A stretch of 64,000 nucleotides of DNA, taken from contig JBAOHI010000073.1 in the NCBI GenBank assembly GCA_037045535.1, positions 496,001-560,000 of the forward strand, written 5' to 3'. The notes under the pieces were generated by a model, which ran no database searches, had not been told where the DNA came from, and worked only from the letters and a program-made list of their open reading frames with translations. This document shows, in pieces, positions 45,093-53,511 of this stretch; position 1 is the stretch's first letter, and each line of letters begins with the position of its first letter. The DNA is from Competibacter_A sp037045535. GTDB lineage: Bacteria > Pseudomonadota > Gammaproteobacteria > Competibacterales > Competibacteraceae. Made by a program: the position numbers and the translations under genes.

Positions 45093-46199
45093 TCATGCTG
45101 TCGCACCCAGGGCCAAGGCCCGGTCGCGGCTGGCCGCGCGTTCGGCGGCAACGGCGTCCGCATTGCGAACGGCGGCAAACTCGGGCCAGCCAACAGCATG
45201 GCGGTCAATTAGGTCGATCAGCGCGTCGAGATGGGCCGGAGCGTCGTTCAGGGCCGGAATGTAGCGGTAACGCTCGCCGCCAGCTTCCATGAATGTCAGC
45301 TGGTTTTCGATGGCAATTTCCTCCAACGTTTCCAGGCAGTCGGCGGCAAAACCGGGACAGACCACATCCACGGTTTTGATGCCAGCCTTCGCCCAATCGG
45401 TCAGCAAAGCGCTGGTGTACGGTTGCAGCCATTCGGCACGGCCGAAACGCGACTGGAAGGCAACCGCCCATTGGCCGGCATCAAGCCCGAGCCGCTCGGC
45501 GACCAACCGCGCGGTTTTGTGGCACTGACAGTGATAAGGATCGCCGGCCAACAAATTGCGTTTCGGCAGGCCGTGGAAAGAGAATAGCAATCGCTCGCCG
45601 GGCTGCTCGACGCGAACGGCGCGTATGCTGTTCGCCAGCGCATCCAGATAGCCGGAATCGTCGTGGTAGTGGGTGATGAAGCGCGTTTCGGGCAACCAGC
45701 GCCAGGTCCGCAGCTCGACAGCAACGGCATCGAAGGTCGAAGCGACCGTGGTGGCAGAGTATTGCGGATACAGCGGTAACACCAGCAACCGCCGTACTCC
45801 GGCAGCACGCAACTCAGCCAGCGCGGCCGGGATGGACGGATTGCCATAGCGCATTCCCAGCGCCAGCCGGATCGGACCGGGGTAGCGGCTCGCCAGCATC
45901 GCTGCAATCGCCGTCGCTTGGCGTCGACTGATCGCCAGCAGCGGCGAACCTTCCGGCGTCCAGATTTTTTGGTACTTGCGGGCTGAGCGGGTCGGCCGAA
46001 TCCGCAGGATGATGCCGTGCAGAATCAGCCACCAAGGCAGGCGCGGGATTTCCACAACCCGTGGATCCCATAAGAATTCAGCCAGATAGCGGCGCAAGGC
46101 GGTGGATGTCGGCGCGTCGGGTGTACCGAGATTGGTCAACAGCACACCCGCGCAATCCAGTTGATCGTGCGCGAAAGGCGGCGGCGCGGTCGGTTTCAT
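45093..46199 (-). CDS. hemH: Ferrochelatase
   Basis: The 368-residue enzyme inserts iron into protoporphyrin IX, the last step of heme synthesis. Seen are GVLLTNLGTPDAPT at the N-terminus, LPLYPQYSATTVAS, the metal His209 in LLFSFHGLPKRN and the catalytic Glu290 in GFAADCLETLEEIA. Length is a little greater than E. coli HemH (320) through a C-terminal tail. It is divergent from the hydroxyacid dehydrogenase across ~130 bp, in which a sigma-70-like promoter for the latter is visible. Confidence 0.96.
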   Translation of the reverse strand: MKPTAPPPFAHDQLDCAGVLLTNLGTPDAPTSTALRRYLAEFLWDPRVVEIPRLPWWLILHGIILRIRPTRSARKYQKIWTPEGSPLLAISRRQATAIAAMLASRYPGPIRLALGMRYGNPSIPAALAELRAAGVRRLLVLPLYPQYSATTVASTFDAVAVELRTWRWLPETRFITHYHDDSGYLDALANSIRAVRVEQPGERLLFSFHGLPKRNLLAGDPYHCQCHKTARLVAERLGLDAGQWAVAFQSRFGRAEWLQPYTSALLTDWAKAGIKTVDVVCPGFAADCLETLEEIAIENQLTFMEAGGERYRYIPALNDAPAHLDALIDLIDRHAVGWPEFAAVRNADAVAAERAASRDRALALGATA

Positions 46200-46270
46200 G
46201 GCGTCATGGGTTTCCTGAAGAATGAATCCAATTTGATCATAGCCTTGATGGAGACCCTGGCAATGGTACG

Positions 46271-46298
46271 GTTACACCGATGCTGTTATGCCTATAAT
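46271..46298 (+). promoter_or_regulatory. Probable sigma-70 promoter of the hydroxyacid dehydrogenase gene
   Basis: GTTACA (46271-46276), 16 bp, then a perfect TATAAT (46293-46298). The transcript would start ~46305, a short distance before GGAGG at 46316-46320 and ATG 46331. Confidence 0.6.
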
Positions 46299-46330
46299 GA
46301 GGCGTTCCCTTGCTCGGAGGTTTCCTTGCC

Positions 46331-47288
46331 ATGCTGGGTGTGTTTCTCGACCGGGATTCCCTGGATTGCGGTGATCTGGATTTCAGCGACCTCGACCGGA
46401 TTTTGCCCCATCTGGACTATTATGCGGCCACCCCCCCCGAGCAGGTCGCTGCACGCATCGCGGAAGCCGAGGTGGTGATCAGCAACAAGGTCGTTCTGGA
46501 TGCCGTCACGCTCAAACAGGCTCACCGGTTACGGTTGTTGTGCATTGCTGCCACTGGCGTCAACAATGTGGATTTAGAGGCGGCCGCGCAAGCGGGCGTC
46601 ACCGTCTGTAACTGCCGTGGTCTATGCTACGCCAGCGGTGGTGCAGCATGTATTCGCCTTGCTGCTGGCGCTCTGCGTCCGGTTGCCGGAGTACCGACAA
46701 GCAGTGCACGATGGCCGCTGGCAACAGGCCAGCCAGTTCTGCCTGTTGGATTATCCCATCCGCGAGCTAGCCGACAAAACGCTGGGCATCGTCGGCTACG
46801 GCGAACTGGGCCGGAGCGTAGCGCGAGTGGCTGAGGCGTTCGGGATGCGAGTCTTACTGGCTCAGCGGCCAGGCGCGGCAGAACCCGAGGAAGGGCGAGT
46901 GCCGTTGCCGATTCTGTTGCCGCGAGTGGATGTACTCAGCTTGCATTGTCCACTGACACCTGAGACGCGCGGCTTGATCGGCCCGTGGGAGTTGGCGCTG
47001 ATGCGCCGCGACGCGATCCTAATCAACACCGCTCGCGGTGGACTGGTGGACGAGGCGTTGCTGGCCGATGCACTACGCAAGGGCGCGCTGGGCGGGGCCG
47101 GCGTGGATGTGCTCAGCCTGGAACCACCGACGGCCGGCAACCCGCTGTTGGCGCCGGATATTCCCAATCTGATCGTCACACCGCACAGCGCCTGGGGCAG
47201 TCGGGAGTCTCGCCAGCGCCTGATCGGACAACTGGCGGAAAACATTCAAGGCTATCTCGATGGCGAGCCCGTGCGGACGGTAGGGTAA
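46331..47288 (+). CDS. D-isomer-specific 2-hydroxyacid dehydrogenase, interrupted by one extra base
   Basis: The joined protein has ~318 residues. First frame: MLGVFLDRDSLDCGDLDFSD, AEAEVVISNKVVLD and LLCIAATGVNNVDLEAA. Second: TPAVVQHVFALLLALCVRLP, the Rossmann LGIVGYGELGRSVARVA, catalytic Arg in NTARGGLVDEALL, Glu in VDVLSLEPPT, and His in VTPHSAWGSRESRQR. Dropping C46622 gives CRGYATPAVVQHV, the normal join. It resembles glycerate dehydrogenase/hydroxypyruvate reductase (HprA type), which would fit photorespiratory glycolate recycling if the phosphoribulokinase serves a Calvin cycle. The start is ATG after GGAGG. Confidence 0.9.
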
Positions 47289-47357
47289 TCGACTATCGCG
47301 AGCCCGCCCGCCGCGTTCATAGGACATGGAGTGGAATGGAATGATGCTGCGCCGAGG

Positions 47358-48227
47358 CTATGAGGTCCGTCGCACCAGACTCTCAATCAAGGGCTGCAAG
47401 ATGATCTCCATGGCAAGTCCGATCTTCCCACCCGGTACCACGATGGTGTTTTGGCGCGACATAAATGAATCGTGGATCATGTGCAACAAATTTATAAAGT
47501 CCGGTTTTGTTTTACGAACATCCTTGAAGCGGATCACCACGAAACTTTCGTCCAGAGTAGGGATGTCACGGGCGACAAAGGGATTGGAGGTGTCCACTGT
47601 CGGCACCCGCTGAAAATTGATGTCGGTGCGAGAAAATTGCGGCACGATGTAATGGGTGTAATCGTACATTCGCCGCAGGATGGTATCCGTCACCGCTTCG
47701 GCGCTGTAACCGCGCTCGGCGGTATCCCGATGGATTTTTTGGATCCATTCCAAATTGATGATCGGCACCACCCCGATCAGTAAATCCACATAGCGGGCGA
47801 CGTTGACCCTGTCGGTCACCACCCCCCCGTGCAATCCCTCGTAGAATAGCAGATCGGTTTCGGAGGGCAATTGCATCCACGGCGTGAAAGTACCAGGCTC
47901 CTGAGCATAGCGCTCGGCTTCTTCGCCGTTGTGAAGATAGTAACGCCGTAAACCGGTGCCATGTTCGCTGTATTCCATGAACAGCGCTTCCAACCGGTCG
48001 AACAGATTGCCCTCGGGGCCAAAATGGCTGAGATAACGACCCTCCGCATAAGCTTGCTCGGCCTGTTGCTGCATTTCCAGCCGGTCGTAGCGATGGAAAC
48101 TGTCCCCTTCGATGAGGGCGGCATTAATTCCATCCCGCCAGAAGATATGTTCCATCGCGACCCGAACCGTTGAGGTACCGGCCCCCGACGAGCCGGTGAT
48201 CGCAATAATGGGATACTGCTTCGACAT
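47358..48227 (-). CDS. prkB: Phosphoribulokinase (proteobacterial type)
   Basis: The 289-residue enzyme phosphorylates ribulose-5-phosphate, the Calvin-cycle step that makes the CO2 acceptor. Seen are the P-loop ITGSSGAGTSTVR (12-19), EGDSFHRYDRLEM with the catalytic Asp, HFGPEGNLFDRLEALF, LLFYEGLHGG, and IQKIHRDTAERGYSAEAV. It is the ~290-residue octameric class I form found in Proteobacteria, usually activated by NADH. GGAG precedes ATG 48225-48227. No Rubisco or cbb gene is near, so it stands alone with its own promoter. Confidence 0.95.
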   Translation of the reverse strand: MSKQYPIIAITGSSGAGTSTVRVAMEHIFWRDGINAALIEGDSFHRYDRLEMQQQAEQAYAEGRYLSHFGPEGNLFDRLEALFMEYSEHGTGLRRYYLHNGEEAERYAQEPGTFTPWMQLPSETDLLFYEGLHGGVVTDRVNVARYVDLLIGVVPIINLEWIQKIHRDTAERGYSAEAVTDTILRRMYDYTHYIVPQFSRTDINFQRVPTVDTSNPFVARDIPTLDESFVVIRFKDVRKTKPDFINLLHMIHDSFMSRQNTIVVPGGKIGLAMEIILQPLIESLVRRTS

Positions 48228-48257
48228 AATCGCTCCACACCGCAAGCTTCAGTGAAG

Positions 48258-48263
48258 ATTATA
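48258..48263 (-). promoter_or_regulatory. -10 box of the phosphoribulokinase promoter
   Basis: A perfect TATAAT on the minus strand, ~30 bp before the start codon. No good -35 element stands upstream; its place is taken by the tandem repeat at 48274-48307, which suggests an activated or controlled promoter. Confidence 0.6.
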
Positions 48264-48273
48264 GTCGGCTTTA

Positions 48274-48307
48274 TATTGCATTGCAGCAAATATTGCATTG
48301 CAGCAAA
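48274..48307. repeat. Two exact 17-bp tandem repeats before the phosphoribulokinase gene
   Basis: TATTGCATTGCAGCAAA occurs twice head to tail without a mismatch. Each unit holds the short palindrome TTGC-N6-GCAA. The pair lies 10 bp upstream of the TATAAT box and covers the -35 zone. This is the position of a regulator site, for example a LysR-type protein such as CbbR, but the identity is inference. Confidence 0.7.
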
Positions 48308-48423
48308 ACGAGTCCGCAGTCGCTCGAAACGAAACGGACAGTCGTCCCGCAACGGACCCGAGGCAGACCGGATTTACCCGTTCATGCCTTCATCAAGAAA
48401 CTACCGGTAAAGATCAGCCGGTT

Positions 48424-51330
48424 TCAAACCGTGACGATCGCCCAATCGCTCTGCTCCGCTAGCGTCCGCCCATCGCTCAGCACTGCGTAACGGGCCTGTT
48501 CGGGCTTCAGCCAAGCCGCCGCGACCCGCTTCAGATCGTCCAACGTCACTTGCAGCACGCGCTGCCGAAAGGCGCGGCGCTGTTCGGGAGTGCGACCGAA
48601 CAGCGTGCCGAAAAAGGCGGTGACCGCCTCCCCCGCCGGCGATCCAGGTTTATCGATAGCAGCGATGACGCCGAGGATAGCTTCCTCCAAGGTTCGCGCC
48701 GGGTGATCGTGGGTTTGCAACCAATCCAGCGCCCGATCGAAATCGGTCAGCGTGTCGGCCAACCGAGGATCACGATACGAGTAGAAGCGGAATGCGCCAC
48801 TGTCGGGGTGATAGCCCGCGCCGCCGCCGTAGGCCCCGCCCTGCTCGCGGATGGCGCGGTGCAGATAGCCGTTGCGGAGAAAATCGCCTAGTACTTGCAA
48901 GGCTGGGGCGTCGGGATGGTTCGGCGCGACAGTGGGATAGGCTTTGGCGCAGAAATTAACCTGGGTGTTGACCCGGAACCCCTGCCGTGGCGGTTGCGAC
49001 GCGGGCGGGGCGAGGGTGAACGGCTCGGTCATCGGAGCCGAATTGTCTGGCCAATGCGCGGCCAGTGCGGCAGCGATGGCGTCCTGCCGCTCGGCTTCAC
49101 CGACCACCAGCAGTTGCTTCGGCAGGTCACGCAAGCGATCGCGCAAGCGCTCTAACCGCTCGGCGAAGGCGCGCAGCGCGCCAGCGTCATCCAACGTGTC
49201 GTCCAATGCCTTGAGGGCTTTCAAACCGTGTAAACCATCCCAACGGTGGTTTAACGCCGCCACTGGACTCAGCCCGGCACTGGCGGCGGCCAGCGCCAGC
49301 ATGTGGCCGTGGTCGGTCACTGCTTCCTCGCGCTGGGCGCGTATCTGCGCGACGAGTTCCCGCAAGCGCGGCAACTCGTCGAAGCGGGCGGTGGTCAGAG
49401 TTTCCCGCAGCAGTTCGGATAATGCGTCGTGATTGCGGGCCAGCGCCTTGCCGGCGAGAATCAGCACACCCTTGACCTGCGTCACGTCATTTACCCCGCC
49501 GCGCACGTTGGCGCGAGCGCTGATACCGCCGGTGACCGCCGCCTGCCGGGCTTGCGTGGTCCGGTAATCGCGGCCGGCGCTGCCCACTTCGGTCAAACAG
49601 GCGCAGAACAGCGGTAGCACATCCAATTCGTCGGAATCGAGCGCCGGCAGGTCGATCACGGACTGAAGATAGACCATGCCGTTGGTGCCTTGGGCGTACC
49701 AGTGCGCGGGCAATTTGCCCACCGGGCGAGCGACGCCTTCGGCGATTTTTAAATCCGGCGGTACATCTTCCAGCCCGACGCGCGGCAACAGTTCGGGGTC
49801 GTCCTGCCGCTGCTGGCGTTCCGCGAGCGCCTTGGCTTGTTCGATCAGGCGGGTTTGGTCGGCCTCGGTCAGTATCGCGCGAATCGCTGCCAGCTTTTGC
49901 CGCTCGGCCGCTGCTTGTGTCGCGCTCAGTTCGGGGTCTGGGGCCATGGTCAGCCGGACTCGGTGCGGGTTGTCCAGCAGCAGTTGCCGGACCAGTTGCG
50001 GAATGAAATCCGCCGCTCGGCTTTCCGCTCGTAATTGTTCCAGCAGCGGATCGCTGTCCAGTGCGGCGACAGGATCGCTGCCGTGAATCGCCGGTGTCAA
50101 CGCTTCCAGCAGCAGGTGCAGGCCGTAAGGGAAGCCGTCGCCGGTGATTTCCCGCTCGCTCAACTCCAATTGATGCAGGACAGAATCCACCGCCTCTTGC
50201 GGCACGCCCTCGGCGGCGACTCGGCGCAGCACGTCGAACACCAACGTCTCGACCGCTTGAGCATGTTCGGGATTGGAGCCTTCCAGGCCACAGACGAAAG
50301 TGGCTTCACGGGTCGAGGTGTCGAAGCCGCACAACGGCGAGGGCGCGGTGCCGAGTTCGGAGGTTTCCAGCGCGTGCCGCAGCGGCGAACTGCTGTTGTC
50401 CAGCAGCACGTCGCTCAACAGCCGCGCCCGCAGCGTCGCCAGCGGATCGGTGACCGGCCCCAGCAGCCAGCCCAGCACGATATGCGTCTGATCGGCCAAA
50501 TCCTCGGTACCGTCCAGCGGATAATGGATCAGGTCAGCGATCGGGGTGGGGCGGCGGCGTTCGTCGGGAATGGCGAGATCGAGGTGGAGTGCCTGGAACC
50601 GGTTCAGTGCTCCGGCCTCGAAGCGTTGCTGATGCTCGGCGGCCGGAATGTCGCCATAGGTCAGGAAAATGGCGTTCGAGGGGTGATAGTGGCGGGCGTG
50701 GAAGGCTTTGAGTTGCGCGTAGGTGAGATCGGGAATCACCTCGGGATCGCCGCCGCTGTTGTAGTGATAGGTGGTGGTCGGGAACAATCGGCTTTGCAAG
50801 GCTAGCCCCAGCCGTTGCACCGACGAACTCAACGCGCCCTTCATTTCGTTGAACACCACACCCTTGAAGGTCAGTTCCGAGTTGGGATCGTCGGGTGCGA
50901 CGAATTCGAGCCGGTGACCTTCCTGGGCGAAATCGCGCTCGTCGAGCAGCGGGAAGAAGGTCGCGTCCAGATACACGTCCAGCAAGTTGTTGAAGTCTTT
51001 TTTGTTTTGGCTGGCAAACGGGTAGGCGGTCCAATCGCTGCTGGTGAAGGCGTTCATGAAGGTATTGAGCGAGCGCCGGATCATCATGAAAAATGGGTCG
51101 CGCACCGGATAGCGTTGGCTGCCGCACAGCGTGGTGTGTTCGAGAATATGCGCCACGCCGGTCGAATCTTGCGGCACGGTCAGAAACGCCACCATGAAGG
51201 CATTATGCGGATCGTCGGCAGCGAGGTGGAGATGCCGGGCACCGGTCGCCATGTGGCGATATTCCTGAAACTCCAGCCGTAGGGCAGGAACGGGATGGCT
51301 GCGCAAATGCTGAAAAGCGGGATGGATCAT
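48424..51330 (-). CDS. M16C (presequence-protease-like) zinc metalloprotease
   Basis: The 968-residue protein has the inverted zinc motif HILEHTTLCGS (His61, Glu64, His65) and the downstream Glu in the first M16 domain, the M16C-associated middle region, and a second, inactive M16 half with the YGGGAGYHPDSGAFRFYSYRDP region. The size and order match PreP/Cym1/insulinase-family peptidases that degrade free peptides in a closed chamber. There is no signal peptide, so it is cytoplasmic. Its start overlaps the stop of the two-helix protein by four bases (ATGA), and the run continues from rfbB. Confidence 0.93.
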   Translation of the reverse strand: MIHPAFQHLRSHPVPALRLEFQEYRHMATGARHLHLAADDPHNAFMVAFLTVPQDSTGVAHILEHTTLCGSQRYPVRDPFFMMIRRSLNTFMNAFTSSDWTAYPFASQNKKDFNNLLDVYLDATFFPLLDERDFAQEGHRLEFVAPDDPNSELTFKGVVFNEMKGALSSSVQRLGLALQSRLFPTTTYHYNSGGDPEVIPDLTYAQLKAFHARHYHPSNAIFLTYGDIPAAEHQQRFEAGALNRFQALHLDLAIPDERRRPTPIADLIHYPLDGTEDLADQTHIVLGWLLGPVTDPLATLRARLLSDVLLDNSSSPLRHALETSELGTAPSPLCGFDTSTREATFVCGLEGSNPEHAQAVETLVFDVLRRVAAEGVPQEAVDSVLHQLELSEREITGDGFPYGLHLLLEALTPAIHGSDPVAALDSDPLLEQLRAESRAADFIPQLVRQLLLDNPHRVRLTMAPDPELSATQAAAERQKLAAIRAILTEADQTRLIEQAKALAERQQRQDDPELLPRVGLEDVPPDLKIAEGVARPVGKLPAHWYAQGTNGMVYLQSVIDLPALDSDELDVLPLFCACLTEVGSAGRDYRTTQARQAAVTGGISARANVRGGVNDVTQVKGVLILAGKALARNHDALSELLRETLTTARFDELPRLRELVAQIRAQREEAVTDHGHMLALAAASAGLSPVAALNHRWDGLHGLKALKALDDTLDDAGALRAFAERLERLRDRLRDLPKQLLVVGEAERQDAIAAALAAHWPDNSAPMTEPFTLAPPASQPPRQGFRVNTQVNFCAKAYPTVAPNHPDAPALQVLGDFLRNGYLHRAIREQGGAYGGGAGYHPDSGAFRFYSYRDPRLADTLTDFDRALDWLQTHDHPARTLEEAILGVIAAIDKPGSPAGEAVTAFFGTLFGRTPEQRRAFRQRVLQVTLDDLKRVAAAWLKPEQARYAVLSDGRTLAEQSDWAIVTV

Positions 51331-51584
51331 GGTTTCGGTTCGGATTGGTCGGAATCGTGAGGGGGTTCCGGTTCGGCAGGCGGCGCCGCACCACGCGGTT
51401 CGGTCAGGACGACGAGAATCGTGCCGGAGAAGGCTACCAATACTCCGACCGGCGCCAGCCCCAGCAGGTTCAAAACCTGGCTCTGTTCGCCGCCTAGCAT
51501 TGCCGCGAAACCGGTGACCAGACCGACGACGGTCAGGATGCCGCCGATCACCACTAGCCAGCGGCCCAGCTTGAGCGCGGTCAC
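51327..51584 (-). CDS. Small protein with two transmembrane helices
   Basis: The 85-residue protein has helices ~8-30 (LVVIGGILTVVGLVTGFAAM) and ~38-60 (LLGLAPVGVLVAFSGTILVV) and an acidic Pro-rich cytoplasmic tail. It starts with GTG at 51582-51584, overlapping the rfbB stop by four bases (GTGA), and ends over the M16 start (ATGA). Both couplings show that it is translated. No family is recognised; it may hold the M16 protease at the membrane, which is speculation. Confidence 0.75.
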   Translation of the reverse strand: MTALKLGRWLVVIGGILTVVGLVTGFAAMLGGEQSQVLNLLGLAPVGVLVAFSGTILVVLTEPRGAAPPAEPEPPHDSDQSEPKP

Positions 51585-52625
51585 GAGTCGGCCGCCATGC
51601 CGCCCCAAGCGGGATCGGCAGCGTGGCGTTCCAAATACCAATCCACGGTTTTTGCGATACCGCTATTGAATGTTTCCCGGGGTTGCCAGTCGAGTTCCTC
51701 GTCCATCTTGCCGGCGTCGATGGCGTAGCGCCAATCGTGGCCAGGCCGATCGGTGACGAAAGCGATCAGCTGCTCGTGCGGGGCGTGCTGCGGACGGCGT
51801 TCGTCCAGCAGCGCGCAAATCAGCTTGGCGATGTCGAGGTTCGCCCATTCGTTGCAACCGCCGATGTTGTAGGTTTCGCCAGGTTTGCCACCGCGAATCA
51901 CCGCATCGATGCCCCGGCAATGGTCTTCGACGTAGAGCCAGTCGCGGATGTTGCTGCCATCGCCGTAGACGGGAATCGGCTTTTGCAGCAGGCAGGAGCG
52001 GATCACCGTGGGGATGAATTTCTCGCCGTGTTGGAACGGACCGTAGTTGTTGGAGCAGTTGGTGGTCACAACCGGCAAGCCGTAGGTGTGGAAGTAAGCG
52101 CGCACCAGATGATCGGAACCGGCCTTGGAAGCGGAATAGGGTGAGTTGGGCGCGTAGGGCGTGGTTTCCCGGAACGGCGGGTCGTTATGTTTGAGCGTGC
52201 CGTACACCTCGTCGGTCGAAATGTGATGGAAGCGGCAGCAATCCACCGTTTTTCCGTCCAGCCAAGCGGCACGGGCGGCTTCCAGCAAGGTGAAAGTGCC
52301 GACCAGATTGGTTTGCACGAAGGCCGCCGGACCGGTGATGGAGCGGTCTACATGGCTTTCGGCGGCGAAGTGGGCGACGGTGTCGATGGCGTGCTCGCGC
52401 AGCAACCGATCCACCAGCGGCCGGTCGCAGATGTCGCCCTGGACGAAGAGGTGCCGGGCCGGATCGGGCAGAGTCGCGCAGATTATCCAGCGAGCCGGCG
52501 TAAGTCAGCAAATCGAGGGTGACGATACGAATGTCGGGGTCGGTGGTCAGCAGGTGCCGGACGAAATTGCAGCCGATGAAACCGGCGCCGCCGGTTACCA
52601 GCACGTTGCGGGGTCGATGTTTCAT
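51581..52625 (-). CDS. rfbB: dTDP-glucose 4,6-dehydratase, interrupted by one extra base
   Basis: RfbB makes dTDP-4-keto-6-deoxyglucose for rhamnose and related surface sugars. First frame: MKHRPRNVLVTGGAGFIGCN (NAD binding), VTLDLLTYAGSLDNL. Second: HFAAESHVDRSITGP, HISTDEVYGTL (catalytic Thr-Asp-Glu), YSASKAGSDHLVRAYFHTYG (Tyr-x3-Lys) and NCSNNYGPFQHGEK. Removing A52473 gives LRDLPDPARHLF and joins the halves into ~347 residues, the normal size. The other rml genes are absent from the window. It follows xthA at 11 bp and is coupled to the next two genes. Confidence 0.93.
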
Positions 52626-52636
52626 AATGGCTCGAT

Positions 52637-53434
52637 TCAGTTGAGGTCGATAGCGAATTCGGCGACGACCGGAGCGTGATCGGACGGGCGATCCCAGCTG
52701 CGTGGCGTCTTGTCCACCCGGCAGGCGGTACAGGCCATCGCCAATGCCGGACTGGCGAGGATGTGGTCGATGCGTAGGCCGAGGTTGCGGCGAAACGCGG
52801 CGGCGCGGTAATCCCACCAGCTAAAGGTTCGATCTTCCTGCGAAAACTGGCGAAAAGTATCTTGCAGACCCAAATCGAGTAGGCGCCGGAACGCGGTCCG
52901 CTCCGGTTCGCTGCACAGCACTTGGCCGGCCCATGCGGCCGGATCGTGAACATCGCGGTCATCCGGCGCGATATTGAAATCGCCCAGCATCACGAATCGG
53001 GGATATCGGGCCAGTTCAGTCTCCAAAAAGACGGCGAGCCGGTCCAGCCAAGCGAGCTTGTAGGCGTACTTGTCGGAACCGACCGCTTGGCCGTTGGGGA
53101 CGTAGAGATTTAACACTCGGATATTGCCGATCGTCGCGCCCAGTACCCGCCGCTGCGGATCGTCCAAACCCGGCAAATCGGTCACGATCTCACAGGCCGG
53201 CAACCGGCTGAGAATCGCCACGCCATTGTAGGTTTTCTGTCCGGCGAACACCGCTCGATAGCCAACCTCGGCGATGTCCAGCGTCGGAAAACCGGGATCG
53301 GTCAGCTTGGTTTCCTGCAAGGCCAGAATGTCCGGCTGCTGGTCGCGTAGCCAGTCCAGCACTTGCGGCAGGCGCACGTTGAGGGAGTTGACGTTCCAGG
53401 TGGCGATTTCGATGCCCACTTTAGCCAGTTTCAT
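52637..53434 (-). CDS. xthA: Exodeoxyribonuclease III
   Basis: The 265-residue enzyme is an AP endonuclease and 3'-5' exonuclease of base-excision repair. Seen are IATWNVNSLNVRLPQVLDWL, LALQETKLTD (metal Glu), VLNLYVPNGQ, VMLGDFNIAP (catalytic Asp, Asn), TFSWWDYRAAAF, and RIDHILASPAL with PSDHAPVVAEF (catalytic Asp-His). It heads a minus-strand run with rfbB, the two-helix protein and the M16 protease. ATG 53432-53434 is used; no strong ribosome site is seen. Confidence 0.95.
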   Translation of the reverse strand: MKLAKVGIEIATWNVNSLNVRLPQVLDWLRDQQPDILALQETKLTDPGFPTLDIAEVGYRAVFAGQKTYNGVAILSRLPACEIVTDLPGLDDPQRRVLGATIGNIRVLNLYVPNGQAVGSDKYAYKLAWLDRLAVFLETELARYPRFVMLGDFNIAPDDRDVHDPAAWAGQVLCSEPERTAFRRLLDLGLQDTFRQFSQEDRTFSWWDYRAAAFRRNLGLRIDHILASPALAMACTACRVDKTPRSWDRPSDHAPVVAEFAIDLN

Positions 53435-53511
53435 CCTGTTTCAAAAGACATTAATCTTCAACTCTTATCCCTTGATTCTATCGTAATGTTACCGCATAAA
53501 ATCCGTGTAGC

